Below are positions 1-6,685 of a stretch of DNA of 12,013 nt, one piece after another. The notes under the pieces were generated by a model. That model worked only from the letters and a program-made list of their open reading frames with translations. It made no database searches and had not been told where the DNA came from. This stretch comes from JALYSX01 sp035544315 (GTDB lineage Bacteria > Vulcanimicrobiota > Vulcanimicrobiia > Vulcanimicrobiales > Vulcanimicrobiaceae), in contig DATKGB010000087.1 in the NCBI GenBank assembly GCA_035544315.1, forward strand, positions 1-12,013. Reading direction: 5' to 3'. The position numbers were made by a program, and so were the translations under genes. Position 1 is the first letter of the stretch; every line of letters begins with the position of its first letter.

Positions 1-2
1 GG

Positions 3-770
3 GAGGTGGAGACGCTGGTCACCGCGCTGCTCGCGTTGGGGCTGCGCCGCAAACATCTGCGGGTCGGCATCCTCGACGCCGATATCACCGGCCCGTCGAT
101 TCCCAAACTCTTCGGCCTCCGCACGCCGCTGTCGATCGAAGCCGATCCCAACGCACCTAAAACGCCGCAAGGCAATCCTCAGCCGCTGATGGTCCCCGCG
201 CTCAGCCGAAGCGCGATCGAAATCGTCAGCGCGAACTTGTTGACCGACAAGGAAGATACCGCGATGATTTGGCGCGGCCCGATTCTCTCGGGTGTGATCC
301 GCCAGTTCTACGAACAAGTCTTGTGGAGCGATCTCGACGTGCTGCTGATCGACCTTCCGCCGGGAACCTCGGACGCGCCGTTGACGGTGTTGCAATCGCT
401 CTCAGTCGATGGCGTCGTCTTGGTCACCATGCCGCAAGCGCTGGCGACCATGATCGTGCGCAAAGCCGCCAACCTGATTCACCAGCTTAAGAAGCCCGTA
501 TTGGGCGTCGTCGAAAATATGTCGTACTTCGTCGCCCCCGATACCGGAAAGAAATATGAAATCTTCGGGCCGTCGTATGCCGACAGGGTCGCCGAACTCG
601 CGCAAGCGCCGGTCTTTGCACGCATCCCGATCGACCCCAAGAAAGCCCAACTCGCCGACGAAGGGCGAATCGAAGAAATCGACGACCCGGTTTGCGACCA
701 ACTGGCAGACGCACTGCTGACTTCATTCGAAGCCCATCCCAAACCCAAAGAGACGATCTCGCTGATCTAG
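3..770 (+). CDS. Mrp/NBP35-family P-loop ATPase (5' end cut off by window)
   Basis: The family (Mrp/ApbC/NBP35, a MinD-like deviant-Walker ATPase) carries or scaffolds Fe-S clusters for cytosolic apoproteins. The frame is open to the window edge, so the true start is upstream; the GTG at 6 is not convincing as a start. Visible signatures, counted from that GTG, are DADITGPSIPKLFGL (24-38), MIWRGP (87-92) and DLPPGTSDAPLT (116-127), all diagnostic of Mrp. Two things are odd. At residues 177-180, where the family usually has a CxxC or at least one Cys after ENMSYFV, this protein reads APDT, so the bridging Fe-S ligands are absent. The first codons read Glu-Val-Glu-Thr where the Walker A GVGKT should end. 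The second oddity could be sequence error at a contig edge. The gene converges on the amidohydrolase with an 11-bp gap. The family is certain; the Fe-S carrier role is doubtful. Confidence 0.9.
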   Translation, partial: EVETLVTALLALGLRRKHLRVGILDADITGPSIPKLFGLRTPLSIEADPNAPKTPQGNPQPLMVPALSRSAIEIVSANLLTDKEDTAMIWRGPILSGVIRQFYEQVLWSDLDVLLIDLPPGTSDAPLTVLQSLSVDGVVLVTMPQALATMIVRKAANLIHQLKKPVLGVVENMSYFVAPDTGKKYEIFGPSYADRVAELAQAPVFARIPIDPKKAQLADEGRIEEIDDPVCDQLADALLTSFEAHPKPKETISLI

Positions 771-771
771 C

Positions 772-792
772 CGTCAGTGTTTCACTGAGACG
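772..792. terminator. Small hairpin between convergent genes
   Basis: TCAGTG (774-779), loop TTT, then CACTGA (783-788) form a perfect 6-bp inverted repeat. An alternative, longer stem pairs CGTC (772-775) with GACG (789-792) around AGTG/CACT with a 2-base bulge. The hairpin covers the 11-bp gap between the Mrp and amidohydrolase stop codons and the last codons of the amidohydrolase. There is no T-tract on either side, so an intrinsic bidirectional terminator is only a possibility. Confidence 0.3.
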
Positions 793-2302
793 AGTACGCG
801 GGCACACCGTCGCACCAGGTTTGTAAGACGGTACAGTCGCTAAACGCAGCGCCGTCGAGCGGGTCGCCATCTAAGACAACTAAGTCGGCAGCGAAACCCG
901 GCGCCAATATACCGGTTTCTCGTTCGGCATGAGCGAGCAGGGCAGCGTTGTAGGTATACATCGTCAGCGCTTCTTCTGCCGATAACCGTTCGCTCGGCTC
1001 GTGGTGCGCAACACACGCCTGCATGCCTTGCAGCGGATCCAGGTTGCAGACCGGGCTATCGTCACCGCCGCACAGGATCGCACCGGCGCGCTGCGCGCGG
1101 CCCAACGCGTTCATCGTCTGCATCCGCGCGGTCCCCAAACGGACGTCGTACATATTGCCCGCTCCACCCCACAGCAAATCGAACTGCGGCTGCATCGACA
1201 GATAGATGCCCATCCGGGCGCAGGCTTCGATGTGTTCGGGTCGCGCGATCTCGAAATGTTCGATGAAGTGCCGGGTGCCGCGCCGCGACGGCTTACCATC
1301 GAGAACGCGCTCCCAGGTCGCCAAGCACTGTTCGATCGCTCGATCCCCGATCGCATGGACGCCGGCCGAAATACCCATCGCCTCGGCCGTCGCGAAGTAG
1401 GCGTAGACTTGATCGTCGCTAAAACGCAGCGCGCCGTTGCCGGACGTCGTATCGCCGACGCCGCTAAGGAACGGCTCGCCGACCGCGGCCGTGCAACTGC
1501 CGATCGAGCCGTCTAAAAACACGTCGCCGCCGACGTACGGCAACCCCAGTTCGGCCGCAAGTTGGGGATCGGGCTCGCAGATTTTGGGATACCATTTCCC
1601 CGCAAGCGTGCGCAGCGCGGCGATTTCGACGGCGTACTCTTCGCGTTTGAATCCGACCAGCTGCGCGTGCAGGTGCAGCGCTCCGTGCGAGAGCGCGACG
1701 TCGACCGCGCGACGCTCGGCCTCGCGTTTTGCCGCCTGTGGGACCGCTTCCATGAAAGCTGCCTGCGCGCGCCAGTTCGCCTCGAGGAACAACTTGCCGG
1801 TCGGCACGCCGTCGCCATCCAGTTCGATGCCGGAGATTTCCGCCGAGAGTGCCAGCCATGCAAGCGTCGCTCGATTGACCACGCACGAATGTCCGTCGAC
1901 GCGCACGACCATCGCTCGCGCGTCGGGGTGCAGGCGATTCAACGGCGATGCGTCGGCGACGCGACCGTCGCGCCAGAAACTTTCGTCGTACTGACCGGCC
2001 AAGACGACGCCGTGTTCGAGTGGCACGCGTCCGATCGCTCGTGCATAGTCATCGTACGATCGCGTCGGGTTGAGATCGCGTGCGCCCAAGAAGTAACCTG
2101 TATCGGTCACGTGAACGTGACAGTCCGAGAACGCGGGCAAAACGGTCGCACCGTTCAACGACACGCGCTCGACCCCGGCGCCGACGTCGCGCTCGTCCAG
2201 CCCGACGATCCGATCGCCATCGACCGCCAGCGCATCGTGACGATAGTAACGACCGCTTGGAGGCTCGTAGCGGTAAACGCGCGCATCGACGAGAATCAGC
2301 AT
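782..2302 (-). CDS. YtcJ-like metal-dependent amidohydrolase
   Basis: This 506-residue protein belongs to the amidohydrolase superfamily, YtcJ/Amidohydro_3 type. Members hydrolyse amide or formamide bonds in small molecules on a Zn-containing TIM barrel; the substrate here is unknown. An N-terminal beta segment (about 1-55) leads into the metal motif DCHVHV (60-65, ligands H62 and H64). Further family marks are VDGHS (135-139), LDGSIGSCTA (263-272), GVHAIGDRA (314-322, H316), EHF (348-350, H349) and GGDDSP (412-417, supplying the barrel-end Asp). The C-terminus returns to the small beta domain (GFAADLVVLDGDPL, 469-482). No signal peptide is seen, so it is probably cytoplasmic. The ATG start is 6 bp from the start of the divergent protease gene; GGAG lies too close (2 nt) to act as a ribosome site, and a TATGGT box (2315-2320, minus) would give a nearly leaderless transcript. 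Family is sure, substrate open. Confidence 0.88.
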   Translation of the reverse strand: MLILVDARVYRYEPPSGRYYRHDALAVDGDRIVGLDERDVGAGVERVSLNGATVLPAFSDCHVHVTDTGYFLGARDLNPTRSYDDYARAIGRVPLEHGVVLAGQYDESFWRDGRVADASPLNRLHPDARAMVVRVDGHSCVVNRATLAWLALSAEISGIELDGDGVPTGKLFLEANWRAQAAFMEAVPQAAKREAERRAVDVALSHGALHLHAQLVGFKREEYAVEIAALRTLAGKWYPKICEPDPQLAAELGLPYVGGDVFLDGSIGSCTAAVGEPFLSGVGDTTSGNGALRFSDDQVYAYFATAEAMGISAGVHAIGDRAIEQCLATWERVLDGKPSRRGTRHFIEHFEIARPEHIEACARMGIYLSMQPQFDLLWGGAGNMYDVRLGTARMQTMNALGRAQRAGAILCGGDDSPVCNLDPLQGMQACVAHHEPSERLSAEEALTMYTYNAALLAHAERETGILAPGFAADLVVLDGDPLDGAAFSDCTVLQTWCDGVPAYSSQ

Positions 2303-2320
2303 CGCTCCATGAGTACCATA
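2303..2320. promoter_or_regulatory. Six-base divergent start junction
   Basis: The amidohydrolase start (ATG, minus, first base 2302) and the M48 protease start (ATG, plus, first base 2309) are separated by only 2303-2308. Any promoter for one gene must therefore lie inside the coding region of the other. On the minus strand TATGGT at 2315-2320 resembles a -10 box about 12 bases before the amidohydrolase start. I see no good -35, and no clear -10 for the protease. Assignment of promoter elements is tentative. Confidence 0.3.
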
Positions 2321-3505
2321 CGTATGCGCGATCTACTGCTTGGCGGCGCGGCCGGCATGCTCGCGGGCTACGCCGCGTGGCAAGCGGTGCGCGCGTTGAG
2401 CGTACTGCGCAATCCGTCGCCAGCAGGCCCTAAGGACGCCCGCGCGTACGGGCGCTCGCGGCGCCGCATCGCGGTCGCGTCGATCGTGCAGACGCTCGCC
2501 GGCAGCGCGGTGTCCGCGTACGGACCGCTCGCCGAACGCATCGATGCAGCAACGTGTGGGGTTCCCGTGTGGCTGCGCCCGGCGCTCTTGGCGACATCGC
2601 TGTCGGTCGCCGACACGATCGCCGGCTTACCCGGCGCATACCTGGATGACTACGTCCTGGAACGGCGTTACGGTTTAACCGAGCAGACTTCCGATGCATG
2701 GCTGACCGAATATCTCAAAGGCGCCGCGTTGAGTACCGGATTGACGGCCGTGTTGGCGACGCTGTTTGGCGCGGTGGTCCGCAAAGCGCCCCGCACGTGG
2801 CCCGCGATCGCCGGCGCGGGCACGTTGCCGCTCTTTGTCCTGGGCAACATCGTCGTTCCGCTCTACGTCATGCCGCTCTTCAATCGTTTCGAACCGCTCG
2901 AGGGACCGCTCGAAATCCGTTTGCGCGCGCTGGCGACGAGCTATGGCGTCGGCGACGCCGACATCCTGCGTATGGACATGAGCAAGCAAACCAAGAAAGC
3001 CAACGCGTTCGTCACCGGGATCGGCTCGACGCATCGGATCGTCGTCGGCGACACGCTGCTCGAACATTTCACCGACGACGAGATCGAGTTCGTCGTCGCG
3101 CACGAACTGGGACACTACGTCGCCAAAGACACGTGGCGGCTCATCGGTTTGGGCGAAGCGCTGGCGTTCACGGTCTTTCTCTGTGCCAACGCGATGCTGC
3201 CGCGAGGACAACGCGAGGTCTTGCGCGACCGTCCGCTGTTGCGCGCGCGCCTGCTGCTCTGGATGCAAGTCGCATCGCAGGTGCTGCGCCCCGCCTTGGT
3301 CGCGTTTTCGCGCTCTCGCGAGTGGGCCGCCGATCGCTTTGCGTTGCAAGCCACCCACGCTCCGGCCGTAGGCGCCCGCGCGTTCAAACGCTTGCGCGCC
3401 CAGAATCTAGCCGAAGACGAGCAACCCGCCTGGTACGAGTTCTTATTCGGGTCCCACCCATCGCTCAAGGCCCGCATCGAGGCGCTAGACAAATCGGCGC
3501 TCTAA
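2309..3505 (+). CDS. M48-family membrane zinc metalloprotease, Ste24/CAAX protease 1-like
   Basis: The protein has 398 residues. Eukaryotic Ste24 clips prenylated CAAX proteins; bacterial relatives are thought to act in membrane protein turnover, so the function here is inferred. The active site HELGH is at 265-269, with zinc ligands H265 and H269, catalytic E266, and a third ligand, E338, in SREWAAD. Other family marks are LERRYGLTEQT (117-127, the M48 N-terminal signature), KKANAFVTG (229-237), RIVVGDTLLE (243-252) and GSHPS (381-385). Hydrophobic stretches at about 8-30, 54-70, 88-110, 137-157, 166-191, 277-296 and 315-333 suggest a multi-pass membrane protein with the active site facing the cytoplasm. 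The start at ATG 2309 was chosen because the homology begins just after it and the longer upstream frame is antisense to the amidohydrolase; ATG 2324 is an alternative. It is convergent with the folate fusion gene, with 2 bp between stops. Confidence 0.9.
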   Translation: MSTIRMRDLLLGGAAGMLAGYAAWQAVRALSVLRNPSPAGPKDARAYGRSRRRIAVASIVQTLAGSAVSAYGPLAERIDAATCGVPVWLRPALLATSLSVADTIAGLPGAYLDDYVLERRYGLTEQTSDAWLTEYLKGAALSTGLTAVLATLFGAVVRKAPRTWPAIAGAGTLPLFVLGNIVVPLYVMPLFNRFEPLEGPLEIRLRALATSYGVGDADILRMDMSKQTKKANAFVTGIGSTHRIVVGDTLLEHFTDDEIEFVVAHELGHYVAKDTWRLIGLGEALAFTVFLCANAMLPRGQREVLRDRPLLRARLLLWMQVASQVLRPALVAFSRSREWAADRFALQATHAPAVGARAFKRLRAQNLAEDEQPAWYEFLFGSHPSLKARIEALDKSAL

Positions 3506-3507
3506 CG

Positions 3508-4938
3508 TCATGCCGGCGGCCGCGACGGGCGCGAACCTAGCCAGGCGGCGAGATCGGTTTTTTGGGTGACGTAGCGGCCCGAGCGTAACTCCTCGCGCAG
3601 TTCGCCGAAGGTGCCAAAGGCTTCGGCAAAGGCGTCGTGCTTGTGGATCGATTCGTAGTTCACTTGGCTAGCGAAGACGAACGTATCGTCGCTCAAATCC
3701 GGGTAGACCTCGAGCGAACGCGACAGAATGCCGCGGACGACGTCTTCGACGAACTTGGGATTATGATGGGCTTTGTTGACGACGAAAAATTCGTCCGGGC
3801 GCTTGAGCAAATCGTACGTTTCACTCGACATCGAGTTCTCGACGATTTCCACCAAGTCTTCGGCGCGTACGCCATCGGCGTGAGCGTCGTCGACTCCCAA
3901 GAGAATCGCGCCGCGACCACGCTGGTTGTGGGTGGCCACCGGCAGTGCGTCCAGCGCGCGCGAGGCGTCGGCGTTCGAAAAGCCTGCTTCCATCAACTCG
4001 TGCATCGCGTGTTCGCGCACCATCGCCTGCGCGCACGGGCAGGCGGTCATGCCTTCGGCCTCAACGCCGACGACGCGACGCGTGCGGCCCTGTTGGTCGG
4101 CGTGCGCGATCCCGACGAGCGTATAGGTCTCCTCGCCGCGCTTGCCGCTCACCGGCGTCCAACGCTCCAAGCCGAAATCCGCGCGCAGCCGTACGTCGAC
4201 GCACGCCGCTCGCTGGGTTTGCACGATCTCGCGCGCGATCGTTTCCACCAAGCGTTCGATCCGCCCGGGCAACTCCGCGCGGGCCAAGACGTCCAGCGTC
4301 GTCTCTTCGAGAATTTCGGAGAACCGCGACATGTGCACGCCGGCTTTGTCGGGCGCAAGATCGGCAACCATCGAAAACTCGCCGTTGAAGACGTGCGGTT
4401 TGCCGTCGATTTCCAAGCGCACGATCCGCTTGACGGACGAAACGCCGACGCGATTGAGCGAAAGTCGAACGTCGGGGGCTTCCTCTTGCCGGTTCGCGTC
4501 GAAATGCAGACTGCGCTCGCGCCGGCGAACGCCATCGGCGGACAATCGGGCCGCCATCGCACGATACGACGGCGCGATTTCGGCCAGCGGAATAAGGTCG
4601 TAGGGCCGCACGGCCAGATCGGGATGTTCGGTATCGTCGAAGGTCAGCACGTTGATGTCGATGGGACGGGCTTGCAGGCGCTGGCGACCGGTGCGCCCGA
4701 CCGCGGTCTCGACATCGCGAGCCAAGCGGTCGAAGGTCTCACGATCCAACTCGGTTGAAATTTCGACGGCGATATTGAGGAACGCCGGGCCCTGCGCGCC
4801 GTCGGCCGCGTCGCTCTCGTAGAACGCCGAGACCGTCGCGATCGAAACGCGCGAGCGAAGCCGCTGCAGCGCGACCAAGATGTTGGCTTGACGGTCGCCC
4901 AAATTGGAGCCGATCCCCAGATACGCACGATGTTGCAC
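3508..4938 (-). CDS. FolK-FolE2/MptA fusion: HPPK plus type IB GTP cyclohydrolase
   Basis: This 476-residue protein joins two folate enzymes. Residues about 5-145 are 6-hydroxymethyl-7,8-dihydropterin pyrophosphokinase (FolK), with YLGIGSNLGDRQ (6-17), GPAFLNIAVEI (50-60) and RPIDINVL (91-98). Residues about 155-465 are the T-fold GTP cyclohydrolase IB (FolE2/MptA), with GVHMSRF (200-206), EGMTACPCAQ (295-304, metal-site Cys region) and THNQRGRG (336-343). The GMTxCPCAQ style looks closer to archaeal MptA than to classic bacterial FolE2 (inference). FolE2 converts GTP to a dihydroneopterin phosphate; FolK activates the later hydroxymethyl pterin. Oddities: the second Mg-binding Asp of the FolK DxD pair is Asn (N96), and the usual WGPR reads LQAR (88-91). 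The GTG start at 4938 was chosen because GAAGG lies about 8 bases upstream and FolK homology begins five residues in. A TTG at 4998 would add 20 poorly conserved residues. Confidence 0.88.
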   Translation of the reverse strand: MQHRAYLGIGSNLGDRQANILVALQRLRSRVSIATVSAFYESDAADGAQGPAFLNIAVEISTELDRETFDRLARDVETAVGRTGRQRLQARPIDINVLTFDDTEHPDLAVRPYDLIPLAEIAPSYRAMAARLSADGVRRRERSLHFDANRQEEAPDVRLSLNRVGVSSVKRIVRLEIDGKPHVFNGEFSMVADLAPDKAGVHMSRFSEILEETTLDVLARAELPGRIERLVETIAREIVQTQRAACVDVRLRADFGLERWTPVSGKRGEETYTLVGIAHADQQGRTRRVVGVEAEGMTACPCAQAMVREHAMHELMEAGFSNADASRALDALPVATHNQRGRGAILLGVDDAHADGVRAEDLVEIVENSMSSETYDLLKRPDEFFVVNKAHHNPKFVEDVVRGILSRSLEVYPDLSDDTFVFASQVNYESIHKHDAFAEAFGTFGELREELRSGRYVTQKTDLAAWLGSRPSRPPA

Positions 4939-5008
4939 GTCCGTGCCTTCGGCAGATGCCGCGCTGCGTCCGGCAGGACGCCCGCCACCGACGCGCAACG
5001 CTCGCGCC
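4939..5008. promoter_or_regulatory. Divergent folate spacer with a perfect inverted repeat
   Basis: This 70-bp region separates the two head-to-head folate genes, given the starts chosen here. It contains GCGTCC (4966-4971), the 4-base loop GGCA, and GGACGC (4976-4981): a perfect 6-bp dyad near the middle of the spacer. That position suits an operator acting on both promoters, or an RNA hairpin in a 5' leader. GAAGG about 8 bases before GTG 4938 serves the minus-strand gene. I do not recognise clear -35/-10 boxes. If the TTG at 4998 were the true start of the folate fusion, the dyad would be coding. Confidence 0.35.
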
Positions 5009-6685
5009 GTGAGCGATTTTCGGGTCGCGTTTGGTTGGAATCCGGGCCGCCGTTTCGAACGGCCGCACGCCGTTCTGCGCGCCGAAACTCCGGCCGACGC
5101 TCAAACTGCCCTCGAACGGGCCGACGCTGCGCTCCGAGACGGCTACTGGATCGCGGGCCTTTTGAGCTACGAACTCGGCAGCGCCCTGGCGGGAATCCCC
5201 ATGCGCGCGCCCTCCGGTTTGCTCGCGCTGGGCGTCTTTGACGAGCCTACGACCCAGGCCGTCAGGCCTTCGGAGAAGTCGAACATCAGTCCGTTACGCC
5301 CGCTAGTCGATCGTGCAGCGTACGACGAAGCGATCGCGCGGATCGCGCGGGCGATTTACGATGGCGATGTCTATCAGGTAAACCTGACGGTTCCGTTCGT
5401 GTTTAGTTTCGAGGCCGACGTCATCTCGCTGTACGCAACCCTGGCCGCTCGCAGCGGCGCGCCGTACGCTGCGATGCTCGAAGACGGTTCGCGTTGCGTG
5501 CTTTCGTTTTCACCCGAACTCTTTCTGGAGTTCGACGGCGACACAATCGTCACCAAGCCGATGAAAGGCACGGCCCTCCCGGATCGCGTAGCGGATTTGG
5601 CGTCGCCGAAGAATCGCGCCGAGCACGTGATGATCGTCGATTTGCTGCGCAACGATCTGCATCGCATCTGCGACGACGTGCGCGTCGAAAGCCTCTTCGA
5701 AGTCGAACGCTATCCGACGTTCGCGACGATGACTTCGACGATCGCGGGTCGCTCACGCGTCGGCACGACGCTTGCAGACGTCGTTCGTGCGACCTTCCCG
5801 TGCGGCAGCGTTACGGGCGCTCCCAAACGCGCGGCGATGTCGCAGATCGCGCGCGTGGAACGTTTCCCACGCGAAGCCTATTGCGGCAGCCTCGGATTCC
5901 TGTCGCCCGAGCGGCGCGGTTGGTGGAACGTTGCGATCCGCACCGCGCAACTCGACCGCGACCGCCGCACCGGGCGATACGACGCAGGGGGTGGCATCGT
6001 CAGCGATTCGCGCGCCGACGACGAATGGGATGAGATCGGCATCAAGACGCGCTTCTTCACCGATCTCGCTCGGCCGTTCGATCTGCGCGAAACGTTCGCG
6101 GGCGGCGACGAAGCGGCCCGCGAAACCCATCTGGCGCGCTTGCTGCGGACCGCCGCCGCCTTCGGCGTTCTGGCCGACGTGCCAGCCCTGCGAGCAAAGA
6201 TCGCCGCGGTCGATGCGCCCGCAACGCTGCTGCGCGTGCGCTTGAGTTTTGACGGCAGTATCGACGTTCTCATCGAACCGCTCGAACCGATCGACGGCCC
6301 GGTATGCATCTGCATTTCGAACGTATGTGTCTATAGCGACGATCCGATGCTGGCCTGGAAAACGTCGTGGCGACCGGCCTACGACCGCGCCGGTACCTAC
6401 GCGCGCGAACGATCGTGTTTCGATGCGCTGCTGGTCAACCAACGTGATCAACTCACCGAAGGCTCGCGCACAAACCTCTTCGCGCGCATCGACGGATGCT
6501 TGGTCACGCCGCCGCTGGCCGACGGCGTTTTCCCGGGAGTTCTTCGCGAGCGCTTCCTGGCCCAAGGACTCGCGACCGAACGCTCGCTGCGGCCAGTCGA
6601 TATACGGCGCGCCGCGGAAATCTACGTCGGCAACTCCGCACGCGGGATGTTGCGAGCAGTTCTCATCGAACAGCCTTCGGGATGA
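5009..6685 (+). CDS. PabB-PabC fusion: aminodeoxychorismate synthase component I / ADC lyase
   Basis: This 558-residue bifunctional enzyme should make p-aminobenzoate, the aromatic part of folate, from chorismate. Residues about 1-355 are PabB, of the chorismate-binding fold: GLLSYELGSAL (50-60), VYQVNLT (121-127), FSPELFL (167-173), KPMKGT (183-188, with the covalent Lys K186 of the PIKGT motif that marks PabB against TrpE), DLLRND (211-216), FPCGSVTGAPK (263-273) and YDAGGGIVSDS (324-334). Residues about 357-555 are PabC, a fold-type IV PLP enzyme: DLRETF (358-363), the PLP lysine K451 in AWKTSWRPAYDRA, LTEGSRTNLF (482-491) and the GVFPGVLRE stretch (506-514). The glutaminase subunit PabA is not in the window. 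The GTG start at 5009 was chosen because an ATG at 4904 would run into the divergent folate gene; no Shine-Dalgarno is seen. The last bases overlap manA. Confidence 0.93.
   Translation: MSDFRVAFGWNPGRRFERPHAVLRAETPADAQTALERADAALRDGYWIAGLLSYELGSALAGIPMRAPSGLLALGVFDEPTTQAVRPSEKSNISPLRPLVDRAAYDEAIARIARAIYDGDVYQVNLTVPFVFSFEADVISLYATLAARSGAPYAAMLEDGSRCVLSFSPELFLEFDGDTIVTKPMKGTALPDRVADLASPKNRAEHVMIVDLLRNDLHRICDDVRVESLFEVERYPTFATMTSTIAGRSRVGTTLADVVRATFPCGSVTGAPKRAAMSQIARVERFPREAYCGSLGFLSPERRGWWNVAIRTAQLDRDRRTGRYDAGGGIVSDSRADDEWDEIGIKTRFFTDLARPFDLRETFAGGDEAARETHLARLLRTAAAFGVLADVPALRAKIAAVDAPATLLRVRLSFDGSIDVLIEPLEPIDGPVCICISNVCVYSDDPMLAWKTSWRPAYDRAGTYARERSCFDALLVNQRDQLTEGSRTNLFARIDGCLVTPPLADGVFPGVLRERFLAQGLATERSLRPVDIRRAAEIYVGNSARGMLRAVLIEQPSG

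Noticed and set aside
1562..2308. Upstream in-frame extension of the M48 protease (249 codons)
   Set aside because: The stretch is antisense to the amidohydrolase and resembles no protease domain; M48 homology begins only after ATG 2309.
3637..4758. Long open frame (373 codons) on the plus strand opposite the FolK-FolE2 gene
   Set aside because: It is antisense to a gene with clear motifs, and its translation is Arg/Ala/His-rich with no family signature, as expected for stop-poor shadow frames in GC-rich DNA.
4904..5008. Earlier ATG start for PabB-PabC
   Set aside because: It would overlap the FolK start and adds 35 Arg/Pro/Cys-rich residues unlike any PabB N-terminus.
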